64,000 nt of DNA from Zingiber officinale (GCF_018446385.1 NC_055998.1:70798744-70862743); one strand, 5' to 3'. Numbered from the stretch's first letter, positions 10,874 to 22,506 are shown. The notes: generated from the sequence alone by a model not told the origin. Translations and numbers: made by a program.

Positions 10874-11827
10874 TTATTGAGATGTACCTGAAAGTTCTAA
10901 ACAATCGGATGTAACTTCTTCAGAATTAAGAATTGGTTCTAGCTCTGACTCAGATAGAAATGGCTCTAAAAGTGGTGATTCTTGGGACTTTGCTTCCATT
11001 GCATAAGTCCATACACATTTATCATCAACCAATTCCATTATATCAATTGGTTGTATGACCAAAGGAAGTGATTCTTGGGACATTTCCTCCATAATGCATG
11101 TCCCTACACTTTTATCCACCACATCATCACCATAAGTAGTGAAGAATCTACTAACATCAATATCATCAATAGAAGGATCAATAGCTTCATTAGAAATTTG
11201 TAGTAATAACCGTAGAGCTAGGATCCCCCGTTGCACCATTAGCTCTTCAGAATCATGTATTGTGGTCTTCATCTGACTTGCAGCAGGAACATTTGAGTCT
11301 TGGGAGTCCTCCAAGTCAGTCGACTCATCTTGTAGTGAATGATGTGGTCCATCTAATGAAAAATCATCCTAAAACTCTGACGGACTCTGATATATATGGG
11401 AAGTATGCTCAATATTTTGTATGCAATCAAAGTCTAAATTTTGATAGTCCATCCTAAATTGATTGTAATGTTGAGGCGGGTCAGAGATCTGCTGCAGGAA
11501 TAATGACTGCTCACTCTGCTCTAGAATTAGCTGGGGTTGAAGGTTCTGAATTTGATGATCTTCCCAGTCAAAGCCATAAGTATTAGGAACTTGCTCATAT
11601 ATATTTTGATGTTGAGATTGAAACAAATACTGAAGTTCCAGCGTATTAGTAGATTTTTGGAAAAAGTGGCAAATAGCGGTTGGATGAGATGTGCTACCAC
11701 ACACTCCACAAAGGAATTCAAATTCATAGTCATTTGAATCATTATATTCATCAATGGAAGATCTTGCTCTTGCGCTCATGGGTGTGAAAAATTCTCTTGA
11801 AGCCCTGCTTGACATGTTAGTGCTCAA
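10874..11827 (-). pseudogene. Gag-like ORF with one in-frame stop
   Basis: A single minus-strand frame runs from the ATG at 11,825-11,827 to the stop at 10,874, broken only by a TAG at about 11,369-11,371. Near the N-terminus it has the CCHC zinc knuckle CGVCGSTSHPTAIC (C-x2-C-x4-H-x4-C), the nucleic-acid-binding motif of retrotransposon gag. The middle is Gln- and Asn-rich, and the last third is acidic with repeated SQES(S/L/P)L motifs (MSQESLPLVIQPID, KSQESPLLEP). The C-terminal part matches the frame at 59,642-60,094. No matrix or capsid domain or protease is recognisable. It could instead be a family-specific protein built around a gag knuckle. Confidence 0.6.
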
Positions 11828-12146
11828 GATATCTAAACAAAATTACAAGAAAAACTAAAAAAGAAAAATTAAAGACAAGGAATAAAATGCATAATGGAAA
11901 CAAGAAAGGAAATGCAAAAAGAGAAAGAAAAATGTATAATCTTCTAAGGATCTAAATACCATGTTTAAGTTGCAAAAGAAGAATATTAGGAGATACAAAT
12001 TGTAATTACAAAGAAAAAGTAATAGGTATACAAAATAAAATTATTAAAGCAAATTCTAAAGATTAATTACAACTATGCTAATGAAAAGAAAAGAAAAGTT
12101 ATGTTTAATCTAACTCAATTGATAATCTCTAATGTTATAAACGCAG

Positions 12147-12164
12147 TCATCGGCAACAGCACCA
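12147..12164 (-). other. Primer-binding site, tRNA-Asp type
   Basis: Minus-strand TGGTGCTGTTGCCGATGA, six bases inside the right LTR. It differs at four positions from the Tat/Athila consensus TGGCGCCGTTGCCGGGGA. It fixes the element's orientation as minus. Confidence 0.85.
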
Positions 12165-12170
12165 AAAACT

Positions 12171-13903
12171 TGTTAACGTTCCGCAAGTGTACGGATACGT
12201 CGTCAGTAATAAAGGAAGATATCGTATCCACAGGGACTGGTTATAACCACTAAAGATATCTCAACATAAATTAGCTAAACAACTAATCAATTGATTTATA
12301 AAACTAAGTGCAACTATGAAAAGTAACGCTTAGAAGTAAAAGCGTAGAAACAAGAATAAGGGCAATGATAATTAGTTGTTCTAGGAGTTTTGGTTTCTTT
12401 GTAATGTTGTTCAATGTAAATGATATACCAAATCTTAATCCTCAATTGTCCATCATTTGTAGAAGATTGTCGATTCTCTCTTGCAATAGACAATCGACCT
12501 AGGACTAAAATCTATATCTAATGTGATCAATTAGGAATGATTCCTATGATGTCCTTACACGGGCTTGCCTGTCACGTGCTCCCCTCGGATAATCAATATA
12601 GAAATTCATTACTTCTCAGCCATATCGAGATATAAAGGATTAATGCATACAATCTATCCTATCCCCTTGAATGACCTTATTTCACCTTCAAGATTATCCC
12701 TCAATCGTCCTTACACGGGCTTGTATGTCACGTACGTCCCTCGGATAATCGAATGAGGAATTACCTCAACAAGATTCACAAGATACTCAAACGTTTAATC
12801 AAGTATGGTAATTAAGTCTAATCACAACAATTCACACAAGATCAAATAGTTACAAACAGGACAAAATCATAGAAATTGGAAATTGGCAAATCCACAAGAG
12901 TTTACACAAATCATATTACAAATACTCCCTCCATCCTAGAACAAGGAGATCTAATCCATAAAACAAGAAAAGAAACCCAAAGACAAGAAGATCGCAAGCA
13001 TCTTGATCCCAAAATCCATGAAGAGAAAGGGAAGAAAAGCTTATCTACGATGAAGAACGATCTTCGGATCCAATCCTCGTTCTAGGAGTTGATTCATTGA
13101 AGATCTGCCCTTAGATCGCCGAAAAATCCCTCCAAGAAGGTAGGGAATCACCCCAAATCTTGTTTTCTCTGAAAAGGGGGAACTCCCTCTTCAAATGGTG
13201 AAAGAAACCCTTATATAGAGCAGAGATTTTGGGTGCCACACGACCCCGAGACCTGGCCATGTGTGAGACACGACCTAGGTCATTCTCTTCACTACCCATC
13301 TCACACGGTCGTGCGATGCACACGGCCGTGACATGTTCAGCCACTGCCATCCTTGCACGGCCGTGTAGATCTACACGACCTGTGCTGCCTCCAGCTCTAG
13401 AACTCATGCACGCCCGTGTCAGGGACACAGCCAGGGCTTGTTTGGCTTCTGGGAAAATTGCACGGCCGTGTACTGCTTTGGCTCTTGAAGGCTTCAAAAT
13501 TGGCACGGTCTTGTGATGCACACACGACCGTGGCCTTTTTCTTTTTTGTAGAAGATACACAGGTGATCATCACCACACGACCTAGACACTGCCCTACTCT
13601 ACCAATGCTGCATGGGTGAGCATCACCACACGGCCTAGGTCACTCTCCCAGACATGGTCGTGTGGCACTCCAAGATGGTGTCTTCCTCCTTTCGTTAGCT
13701 TACATATTTGGCCTCGATCATAAATTTTTCTCCAAATACGACTCCTGCATACAGAAAATGCACAAAAGCATATCTCCTAACAAAAAGAGTAAATATACTA
13801 AAAGCAAAGTTGGAAGTATGAAAATGCATAGATAAAGCATGCACAAAATATGTGAATGTGCGTCAAAACATGCTAAACAAGTGTATACAATCTACGCACA
13901 TCA
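12171..13903 (-). repeat. Right (5') LTR of the gag-only gypsy element
   Basis: It runs from TGTTAACGTTCC to CGCACATCA, with the target duplication GACGT directly after it. The minus-strand TATA box is at 13,211-13,217, with the palindromic array at 13,235-13,675. Compared with the left copy, this LTR retains more CG sites (e.g. GGATACGTCGTCAG against AGATACGTCATCAG). Confidence 0.9.
13235..13675. repeat. Palindromic array in U3 of right LTR
   Basis: CACGGCCGTG and variants recur from near 13,255 to 13,660, including CACGGCCGTGTAGATC (about 13,356) and GCACGGCCGTGTACTG (about 13,460). It is positionally equivalent to 8,555-9,000. Confidence 0.8.
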
Positions 13904-14723
13904 GACGTGTTCCCGGTGAGGGATCAGTAGGCGTCGGTTCGACCTAGGATTTCTGGACGGGAATCTGAAGTCAGAACTGGGCAGTCCGATGACTATCAAA
14001 TACTTTATTTTACATGTCTATATTATTCTAACTTTGTTTTGCAGGGTATGTTGGTTTGTTATACTAACGTATTTTGTAAGAAGTGAATTAGACATCCTTG
14101 CCTCGGATGAACAGTACCCAAGGTGCCCTCCATGGAGCTTGGAGGCACCTCGGGTCGCATACAGAGATGACCTCGCAGCAAGGCGCGAGGGTGCCCTCAT
14201 GGAGCTTGAGGGTGCCCTGGACCTGGCATGAGGGTGCCCTCCATGGGCTTGGAGGTGCCCTCAAGTGGATAGGAAGCGATTTGGTTGGAGCTCATCCACG
14301 GGCCTTATAAGGCAATCTCGAGCAACAACTTGGAACAACAATAAAAACACGATCCATCTTTCGTGCACTGCTCAAAGAACCATCCAATAAAGCTGTAGCA
14401 AGACACCGACGACCTGAAACTTTGAATTTCCTATTCTTAAGTTGTTGGTATATTTTCTTACTGTACTTAATTATTGTACTCTAAAATGTAACTTTTGTGA
14501 ACTTATAGTGATTGCCCAAAGTAAACGCTCAATGAGCGTGGGCCTTGGAGTAGGAGTCGCCCCAGGCTCCGAACCAAGTAAAAAACTTAGTGTTTACGTG
14601 TTTGTAATTATCTTATATATTTTCACTGCATTTTACTCTTAATCTTCTGAAACGTAAGTGAAAGCCACGAGCGCTATTCAACCCCCCCCCCCCCCCCCCC
14701 CCTCTAGAGCTTTTGATCCAACA
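13904..14723 (+). repeat. Sirevirus 3' LTR, second part
   Basis: Resumes with GACGTGTTCCCGGTGAGGG, which joined to 7,481 matches the solo LTR around 36,190. It carries AGTGATTGCC/AGTAGGAGTCGC(C)CCAGGCTCCGAACCAAGTA-type words and AAGCCACGAGCG, shared with 36,780-36,950, a run of about 21 C (14,682-14,702), and ends GATCCAACA. The following sequence is not a primer site, so this is the 3' LTR. Frames in its GGTGCCCTC repeats (14,100-14,260) are not genes. Confidence 0.85.
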
Positions 14724-15266
14724 GCTTAGCCCCATGGCACAAGTTTGTCAAGAGTGGAAGGAGGATTAGCATTATTTCAAAGACATGAGAAAGGAATAGA
14801 TACAACTCAACGACACTAGCCGTTGAGAGAATAGGTCGGCCAACTCTAGTCGAGGGCATTCCAAAACTTGGTCGGTGGTGCTTTTCCATGAGTCATCTAG
14901 AGCCCCATGGAGTTGCACCTAACCACAATTGGGAGACATACTAGTAGAGGGAATGGAGCCCAACACCTGTAAGGAGGGTAGTTGTAAGGCAGAGGTGAAG
15001 GTGTACCGACTCTTAAACCGCTAATTAGGATGAGAAGGAGAAGAAGTCGAAGCGGGTAGCTGGCTCGAGGATGGCAGAGCGGAAGGCGTAGAAGCCTCGG
15101 GCTAGTCTCCCGCTCGGGAGATAGTATACTTTGGGATGAGGACTGGAATAGGAGAAGAGACCGCAACCTCTATTGCAGGGGGAGTGTTCACACAGGCAGG
15201 AGTTTTGGCTTTGGAGGAGGCCAGAGAGTCTGGTAGCCTCTAGGGTGAAGATTGGACTGACGAGGT
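14724..15266 (-). other. Backbone Tat element: piece of antisense ORF region
   Basis: Lies between the Sirevirus and the minus-strand copia and is continuous in origin with 29,968 onward, because the copia has 5-bp duplications GAGGT (15,262-15,266) and GGGGT (29,968-29,972). The minus strand is Pro/Ser/Arg-rich with stops; I recognise no domain in this part. Confidence 0.5.
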
Positions 15267-17849
15267 TATTGGTTGCTACTCGGAAAATCTAATGGTTCCA
15301 CTGTACAAAAATTTTGTACAAAGGTCTGAACCTTTTTCCTAGCTACCATGTGTTCTTTTAAATTAAACTTGGATCGCCTGCGGAACTTAACACGTTTGAT
15401 CCAAAATTTAATTTATTTGTTCTTTTAGGTTTAGACTTGGATCTCCTGCGGAACTTAACACTTTCGATCCAAATCACCTAGGTTATTAATTCTATTAAAT
15501 ATTAATTTCCAAAATTGGCTTCCAGTACTGACGTGGCGAGGCACATGGCCTTCTTGGATATGGGAGCAACCACCACCGACTAGACAAAGTCTTTTAAGGA
15601 AAACTAATATTTAATTTCCTTAAAAAAAACTTTAGGTCAACCGAAAAAAATAATCAAATCACAAGGAAAAAAAATAAAAGAACACAACATCGAAAATAAA
15701 TTTGAAATACTAGAATCGCATACCTCTTGTATTTGGTATTATTTCCAAAAATAACTAGTTTGATCCGGAAAGGAAAAATACTAATTATACCTTTTAGAAA
15801 GACCTCTTGATCTTCTACCGTATTCCTCTTCTAACCTCGGACATTGTGTGGGCAACGATCTTCCGAGATGAGAACCACCAAGCACCTTCTTCTTCCTTAC
15901 AAGTTTCGGCCATCAAAACTTCTTCTAGGATGAAGAGGTTCGGCCACCACCACCATGCTCCAAGGGATGCTAGAAACAAAACTTTCGTTCTCTCCTTCTT
16001 CTTCTTCTTCTCTAAACTTGATCCGGCCACCATATGAATCTCCACAAGAAGGATGAGGTTCGGCCATCAAAGAGAAGAGAGGAGGAGAGGATGGTCGACC
16101 ACACCAAGGAAGAAAAAGAGGGAGAAAATAGAATAGAGTTGTTCACCATGAAGCCTTCTCTACCCCCTCTTTTATAATCCTTGGTCTTGGCAAATAAGGA
16201 AAATTTAATAAAAACTTCCTTAATTCTTTTGCCATTGAAAAGGAAAATTTATTTAATTAAAAACATTTTTTTCTTTTCAATTTACAATGGCCGGCCACAC
16301 CATAAAATTTCCAAGCAAATAAAATTTTAAACACAAATTAAAACTTCCTTATTTGCTTCCGGAAATTTATAAAAAATTTCTCCAATAATTTTTCCCTTCA
16401 TGATTGGTTAATAAAAAGTAAATTTTATAAATTAAAATCTTTCTTTTAATATGTGGATAAAAAGAAAGTTATCTCTAAAAATTAAAATCTCTTTTAATCT
16501 ACAAATAAGGAAAGATATTAAATCTTTTCTTAATCTTTTGTAGAAACTAATAAAAGAGAATTTTTAATTTTTAAACTTTCTTTTAAATAATAAACATGAT
16601 TAATAGGAAAGTTTTTACCAAAATTAAAATCAACCTTTTAATCTACAAATAAGGAAAGAGATTTAGCTCTTCTCTTAATCTTTTGTAGAATCTTATAAAA
16701 GGAAAGATTTAAATTTTTAAACTCTCTTTTAAATCATGTTATCCACATAAGAAAATTTAAAAAATAAAAATCCTTTAAATTTGGGTCGGCCACACCAAGC
16801 TTGAACCCAAGCTAGGGTCGGCCACCTTGAAGCACCCATGAACCAAACTTTGGCCAGCCCTAGCTTGGTCTCCAAGCTAGCTTGGCCGGCCCCTATGGGA
16901 TGGGTAAGAAGGTGGATATTGGTGGGTATAGTACTCTATAATTAAGAGGCTACGATAGGGACCGAGAGGAGGAATTGGTTTTGGTCTTCCAATAAAATTA
17001 AGCATCCCGTGTTCACCCCGAACACACAACTTAATTTTATCAATAATAATTCATTCCACTAGAGAACTATTATTGAACTACCGCACCAATCCCAAATTAC
17101 ATTTTGGGCTCCTTCTTATTATGAGTGTGTTAGTCTCCCTGTGTTTAAGATGTCGAATGTCCACTAATTAAGTAAGTTACTGACAACTCACTTAATTAAT
17201 ATCTAGCTTCAAGAGTAGTACCACTCAACTTCATCGTCATGTCGGACTAAGTCCACCTGCAGGGTTACATGACAATCCTTATAAACTCCTCTTGGGGACA
17301 TTTTCAACCTAGATCACTAGGACACAGTTTCCTTCTATAATCAACAACACACACTATAAGTGATATTATTTCCCAACTTATCGGACTTATTGATTTATCG
17401 AACTAAATCTCACCCATTGATAAATTAAAGAAATAAATATCAAATATATGTGCTTGTTATTATATTAGGATTAAGAACACACACTTCCATAATAACTGAG
17501 GTCTTTGTTCCTTCATAAAGTCAGTATAAAAGAAACGACCTCAAATGGTCCTACTCAATACACTCTAAGTGTGCTAGTGTAATTATATAGTTAAGATAAA
17601 CTAATACCTAATTACACTACAACCTTCCAATGATTTGTTCCTTTCCATCTTGGTCGTGAGCTATTGTTTATAATTTATAAGGAACCGATAACATGATCTT
17701 CTGTGTGTGACACCACACACCATGTTATCTACAATATAAATTAATTGAACAATTACATTTATCATAAATGTAGATATTTGACCAATATGATTCTTATTTC
17801 TAGATAAATGTTTATACCAAAAGCTAGGCTTTTAGTATACATCCTAACA
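15267..17849 (-). repeat. 3' LTR of the minus-strand copia
   Basis: 2,583 bases. On the plus strand it begins TATTGGTTGCTACTCGG and ends CATCCTAACA. The partner is at 22,507-29,967 and a further copy in opposite orientation is at 56,679-59,255. It contains repeated GATC(G/T)CCTGCGGAACTTAACAC words (about 15,370 and 15,440), many GGCCGGCC-type words, and AT-rich runs. A 76-codon frame (15,807-16,037) exists in both LTRs but is full of simple sequence and is not supported as a gene. Confidence 0.9.
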
Positions 17850-17864
17850 ATCTCCCACTTATAC
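17850..17864 (-). other. Polypurine tract of the minus-strand copia
   Basis: Minus-strand GTATAAGTGGGAGAT immediately precedes the LTR start TGTTAGG, the standard plus-strand priming site. Confidence 0.8.
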
Positions 17865-17865
17865 T

Positions 17866-19450
17866 AAAAGACTATGCTGCTATATCTGCTGCCATACATC
17901 TGATTCCCAACTCTTCAACATGCTCATCAAAAGCTCTTGCCTTAAAGCCCTTAGTGAAAAGATCTATAGGTCATCTTCTAATGTAATCTAGGCAGCAACA
18001 ACTTCTCCTCGTTTATACAATTTCTCGTATTGGGTGGTACTTGCGCTCTATTGTGTTTACTTGCCTTATAGACTTATGGTTTCTTCGAGTTTGCTACTGC
18101 ACCAATATTATTACAATAAATTGTAATAATCTTTGGACAAACCAGAAATCATATCTAAGTCTATCTTGAAGTTATTGAGTCATTCAACTTTTATGGCTAC
18201 CTCAGAGGCTTGTCATATACTAAACTTCTATGGTAGAGTCCAGAAAAACACCTATGCTTATCGCTCTTCCATAGTTATGACTTTACCTCCTAAAGAAAAC
18301 ACAAAATCCCGAGGTTGACTTACTATTATCCCTATCCGATTGGAAGTCAAAATCCGTGCAACCTACAGGGACCAAATTAACTACCTTGTAAGCTAGCATA
18401 TAATCTCTAGTGCCTCTAAGGTACTTCAATATATGCTTTACTGCAGTCCATTGTCCTTGTCCAGGGTTACTTTAATATCTTCTAACTATGCCCTTGGAAA
18501 ATAGATTTCTGATCTCGTGCATAGCATACATTAGGCTTCCAACAGCCGAAGCATAAAGAACCGCCTTCATTTCCTCTATCTCCTTTGATGTCTACAGAGA
18601 CATTTCTTTAGATAAAGTTACTCCATGCTAAAAAGGTAAGAAACCTTTCTTGGAGTGTTGCATGCTTAAAACGAGCAAGGATTTTTTTTTCAATATATGA
18701 AGCTTGAGATAAGTAAAATATTCTTTTCTTGCGATCCCTTATTACTTTGATCCCAAGAATATAAACATTCTCCCAAGTCCTTCATATCGAATTGTTTGGA
18801 CAACCATACCCTTACTTCTGACAACATTTTGATATTGTTTCCAACTACCAAAAATGTTATCTACGTATAGTACAAGAAATACCACCACGTTTCCATCACA
18901 CTTTTTGTATACACAAGACTTATCCGATTACTAAATAAATCCATGGGTCTGGATTATTTTGACAAACCGGATGTTCCAAGACCTTGAAGCTTTACCTCAG
19001 TCCATAGACTGATTGAGCTTGCACACAAGATGCTCTTTGCCCTTTGCAATGAACCCTTCTGGTTGCTTTGTATGGATGCTTTTTTTTTTAAGACTTCCAT
19101 TAAGGAATGTTGTCTTGACATCCACTTGCTAAATAGATAAAAGAATCCGGTTAGACTTAAGCATGACTACCAGTGAAAAAGTTTCCTTTTTCATCAAGCC
19201 TTGCTTTGAAAGTTTCCACCTTCTTGTCTATCTATCTTTTCCTATTGTAGACATATTGTCACCTAATGGCTTTTACACCATCTGGTGGTTCTACAAGCTT
19301 CCAGATTTGATTAGAATACATATATTCTAATTCTGTATTCATTGCTCTTTGCCAAGATGCTGCATCTTTATTTTGGAGTGTTTCATCATATTTCCGGGAT
19401 CAGACTCATGTTCATTTGGGATCAAGTCCAAAAACTCTCCCAAAACATGG
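17866..19450 (-). pseudogene. Copia reverse transcriptase-RNase H, degenerate
   Basis: Reading down the minus strand, three frames carry the family phrases: LYVDNIFGSW (18,850-18,880), where the catalytic YVDD box has become YVDN; VGSLMYAM (about 18,530-18,560); QWTAVKHILKYLRGTRDYML (about 18,400-18,460); NSKSTSGFVF (about 18,300-18,330); and LKARAFDEHVEELGIRCMAA near the end (about 17,880-17,945). Stops and frameshifts interrupt all of it. RT and RNase H would copy element RNA into DNA in the particle; this copy is inactive. Confidence 0.8.
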
Positions 19451-19799
19451 ATCATTTTGGTTGTTTGACAACCCTCCCACTACGATGATGTACTGTCTAT
19501 AATTGTGTATCAATTGTGATACGTGTCGCAGTTTCTTGTGATATTTCATCTTGTACAGTTGGTACTAGATTAGACATGTCCTTTATAATTTCTTTAAGAA
19601 CAAATTTACTTATGGGTTTGTGGTTTATTACATAGTCCTTTTCTAAAAATCGATCATTGATGCTAACAATGACCTTCTGATTTTTAAGACTATAAACCTA
19701 CTTTCATTTCTCTATGATAACTTACAAACAAGTGAATTCCTGTCCAACTTATCATTGTCTCTCTTCAGCATATGTGCTGGACTACCCGAATCCGAATAT

Positions 19800-20450
19800 G
19801 CTTCAAAATAGGCTTATGCCTATTTAGCAATTCTATATGAGTAGAGAGTTCTGACTTTAGAAGGTACTATGTTCACTTCCGTTTCCAGAGTATATCCTTA
19901 AAATGAATTTGGTAATTTTCCAAATAACTCATCATCAATCTACTTATTTTCATAAGAGTCCTATACCTTCCTTTTTCTACACCATTCTGTAGGGGTGTAC
20001 CAGGTGCAGTTAGTTGGGATTGAATCCCTACTTTTGATAAGTGACTCCTAAATTCTCCCAAGAGGTACTTGCCACTACGATCTCACCGTAGTGTCTTGAT
20101 ACTTTTACTTTGATGTTTCTCCGCATCAGCCTTGTACTCTTTGAACTAATCAAAGCACTTAGTCTTGCGGCACATTAAGTAAATGTATTTGTATCTTGAA
20201 TAGTTGTCTATAAAATAGATGAAATATTCGATACTACCTATTGTCTGGATAGTCATAGGATCACACAAATCAGAATGAAACAGTTCCAACATATCTTTGG
20301 CTTCATACCCCTTAGACTTAAAAGCTTCTTGGTTATTTTTCCTTCCAAGTAAGACTCGCAGGTTGGAAAGATTTCCACTATCAATGAACCCGAAAGTTCA
20401 TCAGCTACCAATGAATCCTACTCAAGTTAATATAACCTAGCCTTAGATGC
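19800..20450 (-). pseudogene. Copia integrase core, degenerate
   Basis: The minus strand holds YFIYFIDNYSRYKYIYLM (first acidic residue region, about 20,190-20,250), LRxDRSGKYL (second, about 20,070-20,100) and LTAPGTPLQNGVEK (third region, about 19,970-20,015), where the catalytic Glu position has the NGVEK form. The longest open piece is 19,873-20,061. Stops occur between the blocks. Integrase would insert element cDNA into the genome. Confidence 0.8.
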
Positions 20451-20559
20451 CAAAGATATAATTGGTTCATTTCTGAAGGTTGCTTTCTCTTAAAGTTAGA
20501 AGATGTGTTATAATTTCCATTTATTGCATCGTGGGAGTTATTGGATTATAAATTGTCAA

Positions 20560-20960
20560 CCAACATACCAGAATAGATAACTTCTCTATTTTTCTTGATA
20601 ACAGCTTTGTTATCAAAATAGACACAATATCTATTCTATAATAGTTTAGAAACTAAAATAAGGTTCTTTCTAAACTTAGTACGTAAAGACAATTCCTAAT
20701 AATCCAAATTAAAGGATAAACATCTCCCCCTGCAACAGCTGCCACTTTTACAGCAGTGCCCATGTGGACGGTGTTTTTATTTTCATTTACTTGTCGGGTT
20801 TCCTGGAACCCTGCAATGAATTACGAACATGATTAATGGCATCTGTATCTACACTCCAGGTTCTGATAGATAACACCACTAAACATGTTTCAACTAATGA
20901 ATTAAATACACCTATTTTGTTCTTTAGTTCTAAAAAGACAGACTACCTTAATGTCCAAGT
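20560..20960 (-). pseudogene. Copia aspartic protease remnant
   Basis: Minus strand reads RTWSVDTDAINHVRNSLQGF; the aspartic-protease motif D-(S/T)-G has become D-T-D (codons at 20,841-20,849). Downstream are VHMGTAVKVAAVAGGDVY (about 20,715-20,775) and a CLYVLSL phrase typical of the protease-to-integrase link. Upstream (above 20,900) FNSLVETCLVV matches the short linker that normally follows gag. Confidence 0.7.
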
Positions 20961-22492
20961 CCTATTTCCAATTTTTACAATCGGGACTACTAAGTCTTTT
21001 CTATAGTATAACAACTAGGGAATTGACAAACATTTTAAATCCTAAGAATCACAAAAATATTTGGTCAAGATCAATTCCTTAAAATCCCCATGATTTTGTA
21101 TGCCACGATAGTGTGGACGTATACAAAATCAAAGAAGAGATTTTATCCATTAATTTTATTATCTCGTCAACTTTACTTTATGACGAATAAAATTAATAGT
21201 TAATCTTTCTTTGATCAAATATTTGGTCAAAACTTTTGAATTTAAAATAACATTGATTCCTCAAGCAATATTATTTAAATTCACCAACACCTCAAACACC
21301 GTGAATTTTGCATGCCACGATAGTGTGGACGTATACAAAATTAAACATTTGTAAGAGGAGGGGTTTACCCATTAATTATCTTGTCAATAAATCTTTATGA
21401 CAAATAAAATTACCTCAAACACCGTGAATTTTGTATGCCACGATAGTGTGGACGTATACAAAATCAAACATTTGTAAGAGGGGTTTTTTTAATTTTATTA
21501 TCTTGTCAACTTATTTATTTGACAAATCAATAGTTGGTTTTCTTCGGTCACACAAATAATAGCAGTGACTCCGATGGGGAGGATACTATTAGACATGCCT
21601 AAGTGTATACCATTACTTGACACTAAGTCCATTAATAAGATTGTGCCCCTTCCGAAGGGGAAGATCACACGCTCTTAATTAACTTCCTATAGTCATCCAA
21701 AATGGAAGTTTAATCTAGTGATCTGCAAACAACTCATCCGATATGGAGGAAGGCACTCAGAGCCAACGCGCAAGCTTGTTGCATCACTTATAAACCAGTA
21801 ATGAAGACCGTGAAATTTATTTAAAAAATAAATCCCTCTCACACTTAGTTATTTAAAGTGAGGAATTTTGACTATGCTAGCCTACTTAACATGCATACTA
21901 ACAAGCACACACAGCACAACATAAAAAGCAATAAACAGAAAAACTAATTTTCAACTATTATCGCTTTTATCTATTGCTGTCCTCCGTGCGTCGCCAACAC
22001 TAGCTGCTGCCATCTTTGGCCACTGCCACCGGGTCTAGTTGTTGCATCCATCTTGCTCCTTGTTCCGCTGCGCCTCTGGTCCTCAAAAGGATCCACGCCT
22101 TGCAAGATTCGATCCGCGACATAAATAGAATTTTATATTTTTCGATCCTATATTCCTCGAAGGAATGTACATGTAAAATAGATCGAACATAAAATAAAAT
22201 TTACATCCATCGATCCTATATTCCATAAAAGGAATGTACATGTAACTAGATCAAAAAATAAAATCCTAATAAAACTAAATACAGCTCTTGCTGTATTTTA
22301 TAATATAATCATGCACACACAATAAAATGCCCTTGACATGTCCAAGGGTCCAATCACACACATAATAACTATAAGCCATAATAGTTGGATCTTGCATCCA
22401 CAAAGTTAGCACATCCTACTATTAACCTGCCTAAATTATGTATGACATGTGCATAATTAAACTAATACCAAATACACAGAGGCAAAACCCTA
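20961..22492 (-). other. Leader of the minus-strand copia, no gag recognised
   Basis: Between the protease remnant and the primer site I find no gag phrase or zinc knuckle. The stretch holds three hairpin-forming repeats (21,094-21,466), AT-rich sequence and a CTGC-rich segment (about 21,975-22,100). Either gag was deleted or it is too decayed to see. Confidence 0.5.
21094..21466. repeat. Three dispersed copies of a ~39-bp hairpin
   Basis: Copies at about 21,094-21,132, 21,306-21,344 and 21,428-21,466 share ATTTTGTATGCCACGATAG and TGTGGACGTATACAAAAT, whose ends ATTTTGTAT and ATACAAAAT are complementary. The second and third are also preceded by CTCAAACACCGTGAATTTTG-type sequence and followed by CATTTGTAAGAGG, so the repeated unit is longer than the hairpin. 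Confidence 0.85.
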
Positions 22493-22505
22493 GCTCTGAT
22501 ACCAA
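22493..22505 (-). other. Primer-binding site, initiator-Met tRNA
   Basis: Minus-strand TTGGTATCAGAGC is a perfect match to the plant copia consensus, two bases inside the 5' LTR end. Confidence 0.95.
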
Positions 22506-22506
22506 T

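Larger units (their letters stand above)
7482..13903 (-). mobile_element. Complete gag-only (non-autonomous) Tat-like gypsy element
   Basis: Two direct LTRs (7,482-9,237 and 12,171-13,903) flank a 2.9-kb interior. Inside the right LTR, the minus strand reads TGGTGCTGTTGCCGATGA, close to the Tat/Athila primer site complementary to tRNA-Asp (TGGCGCCGTTGCCGGGGA). Inside the left LTR it has a G-rich polypurine tract. Flanking duplications are GACAT (7,477-7,481) and GACGT (13,904-13,908), one mismatch, and removing the element restores the Sirevirus LTR. The interior has one decayed gag-like frame and no pol, so mobility would have needed enzymes in trans. Confidence 0.9.
1330..14723 (+). mobile_element. 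Sirevirus-like Ty1/copia retrotransposon, pol-less and nested
   Basis: On the plus strand the element shows, in order: the tail of a 5' LTR (1,330-1,372), an initiator-Met primer-binding site (1,374-1,386), a gag remnant (to 3,303), AT-rich non-coding DNA, several polypurine tracts (6,778-6,970), and a 3' LTR (6,971-7,481 continued at 13,904-14,723). The LTR style (start near TGTTGGTGCA, C-rich 3' end, gag with one zinc knuckle, multiple AGGGGGAG tracts) matches Sireviruses. I find no integrase, reverse transcriptase or RNase H, so this copy is a deletion derivative or a non-autonomous family member. Three other elements are nested in it. Its 5' end lies left of the window. Confidence 0.8.

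Noticed and set aside
14098..14310. Frames in GGTGCCCTC-type repeats of the Sirevirus LTR
   Set aside because: Low-complexity direct repeats in an LTR; the homologous part of the solo LTR (36,360-36,560) does not keep the frame.
15807..16037. A 76-codon frame present twice (also 27,923-28,153)
   Set aside because: It is duplicated because it lies in the two LTRs of one copia; low-complexity content and a shadow frame on the other strand argue against a protein.
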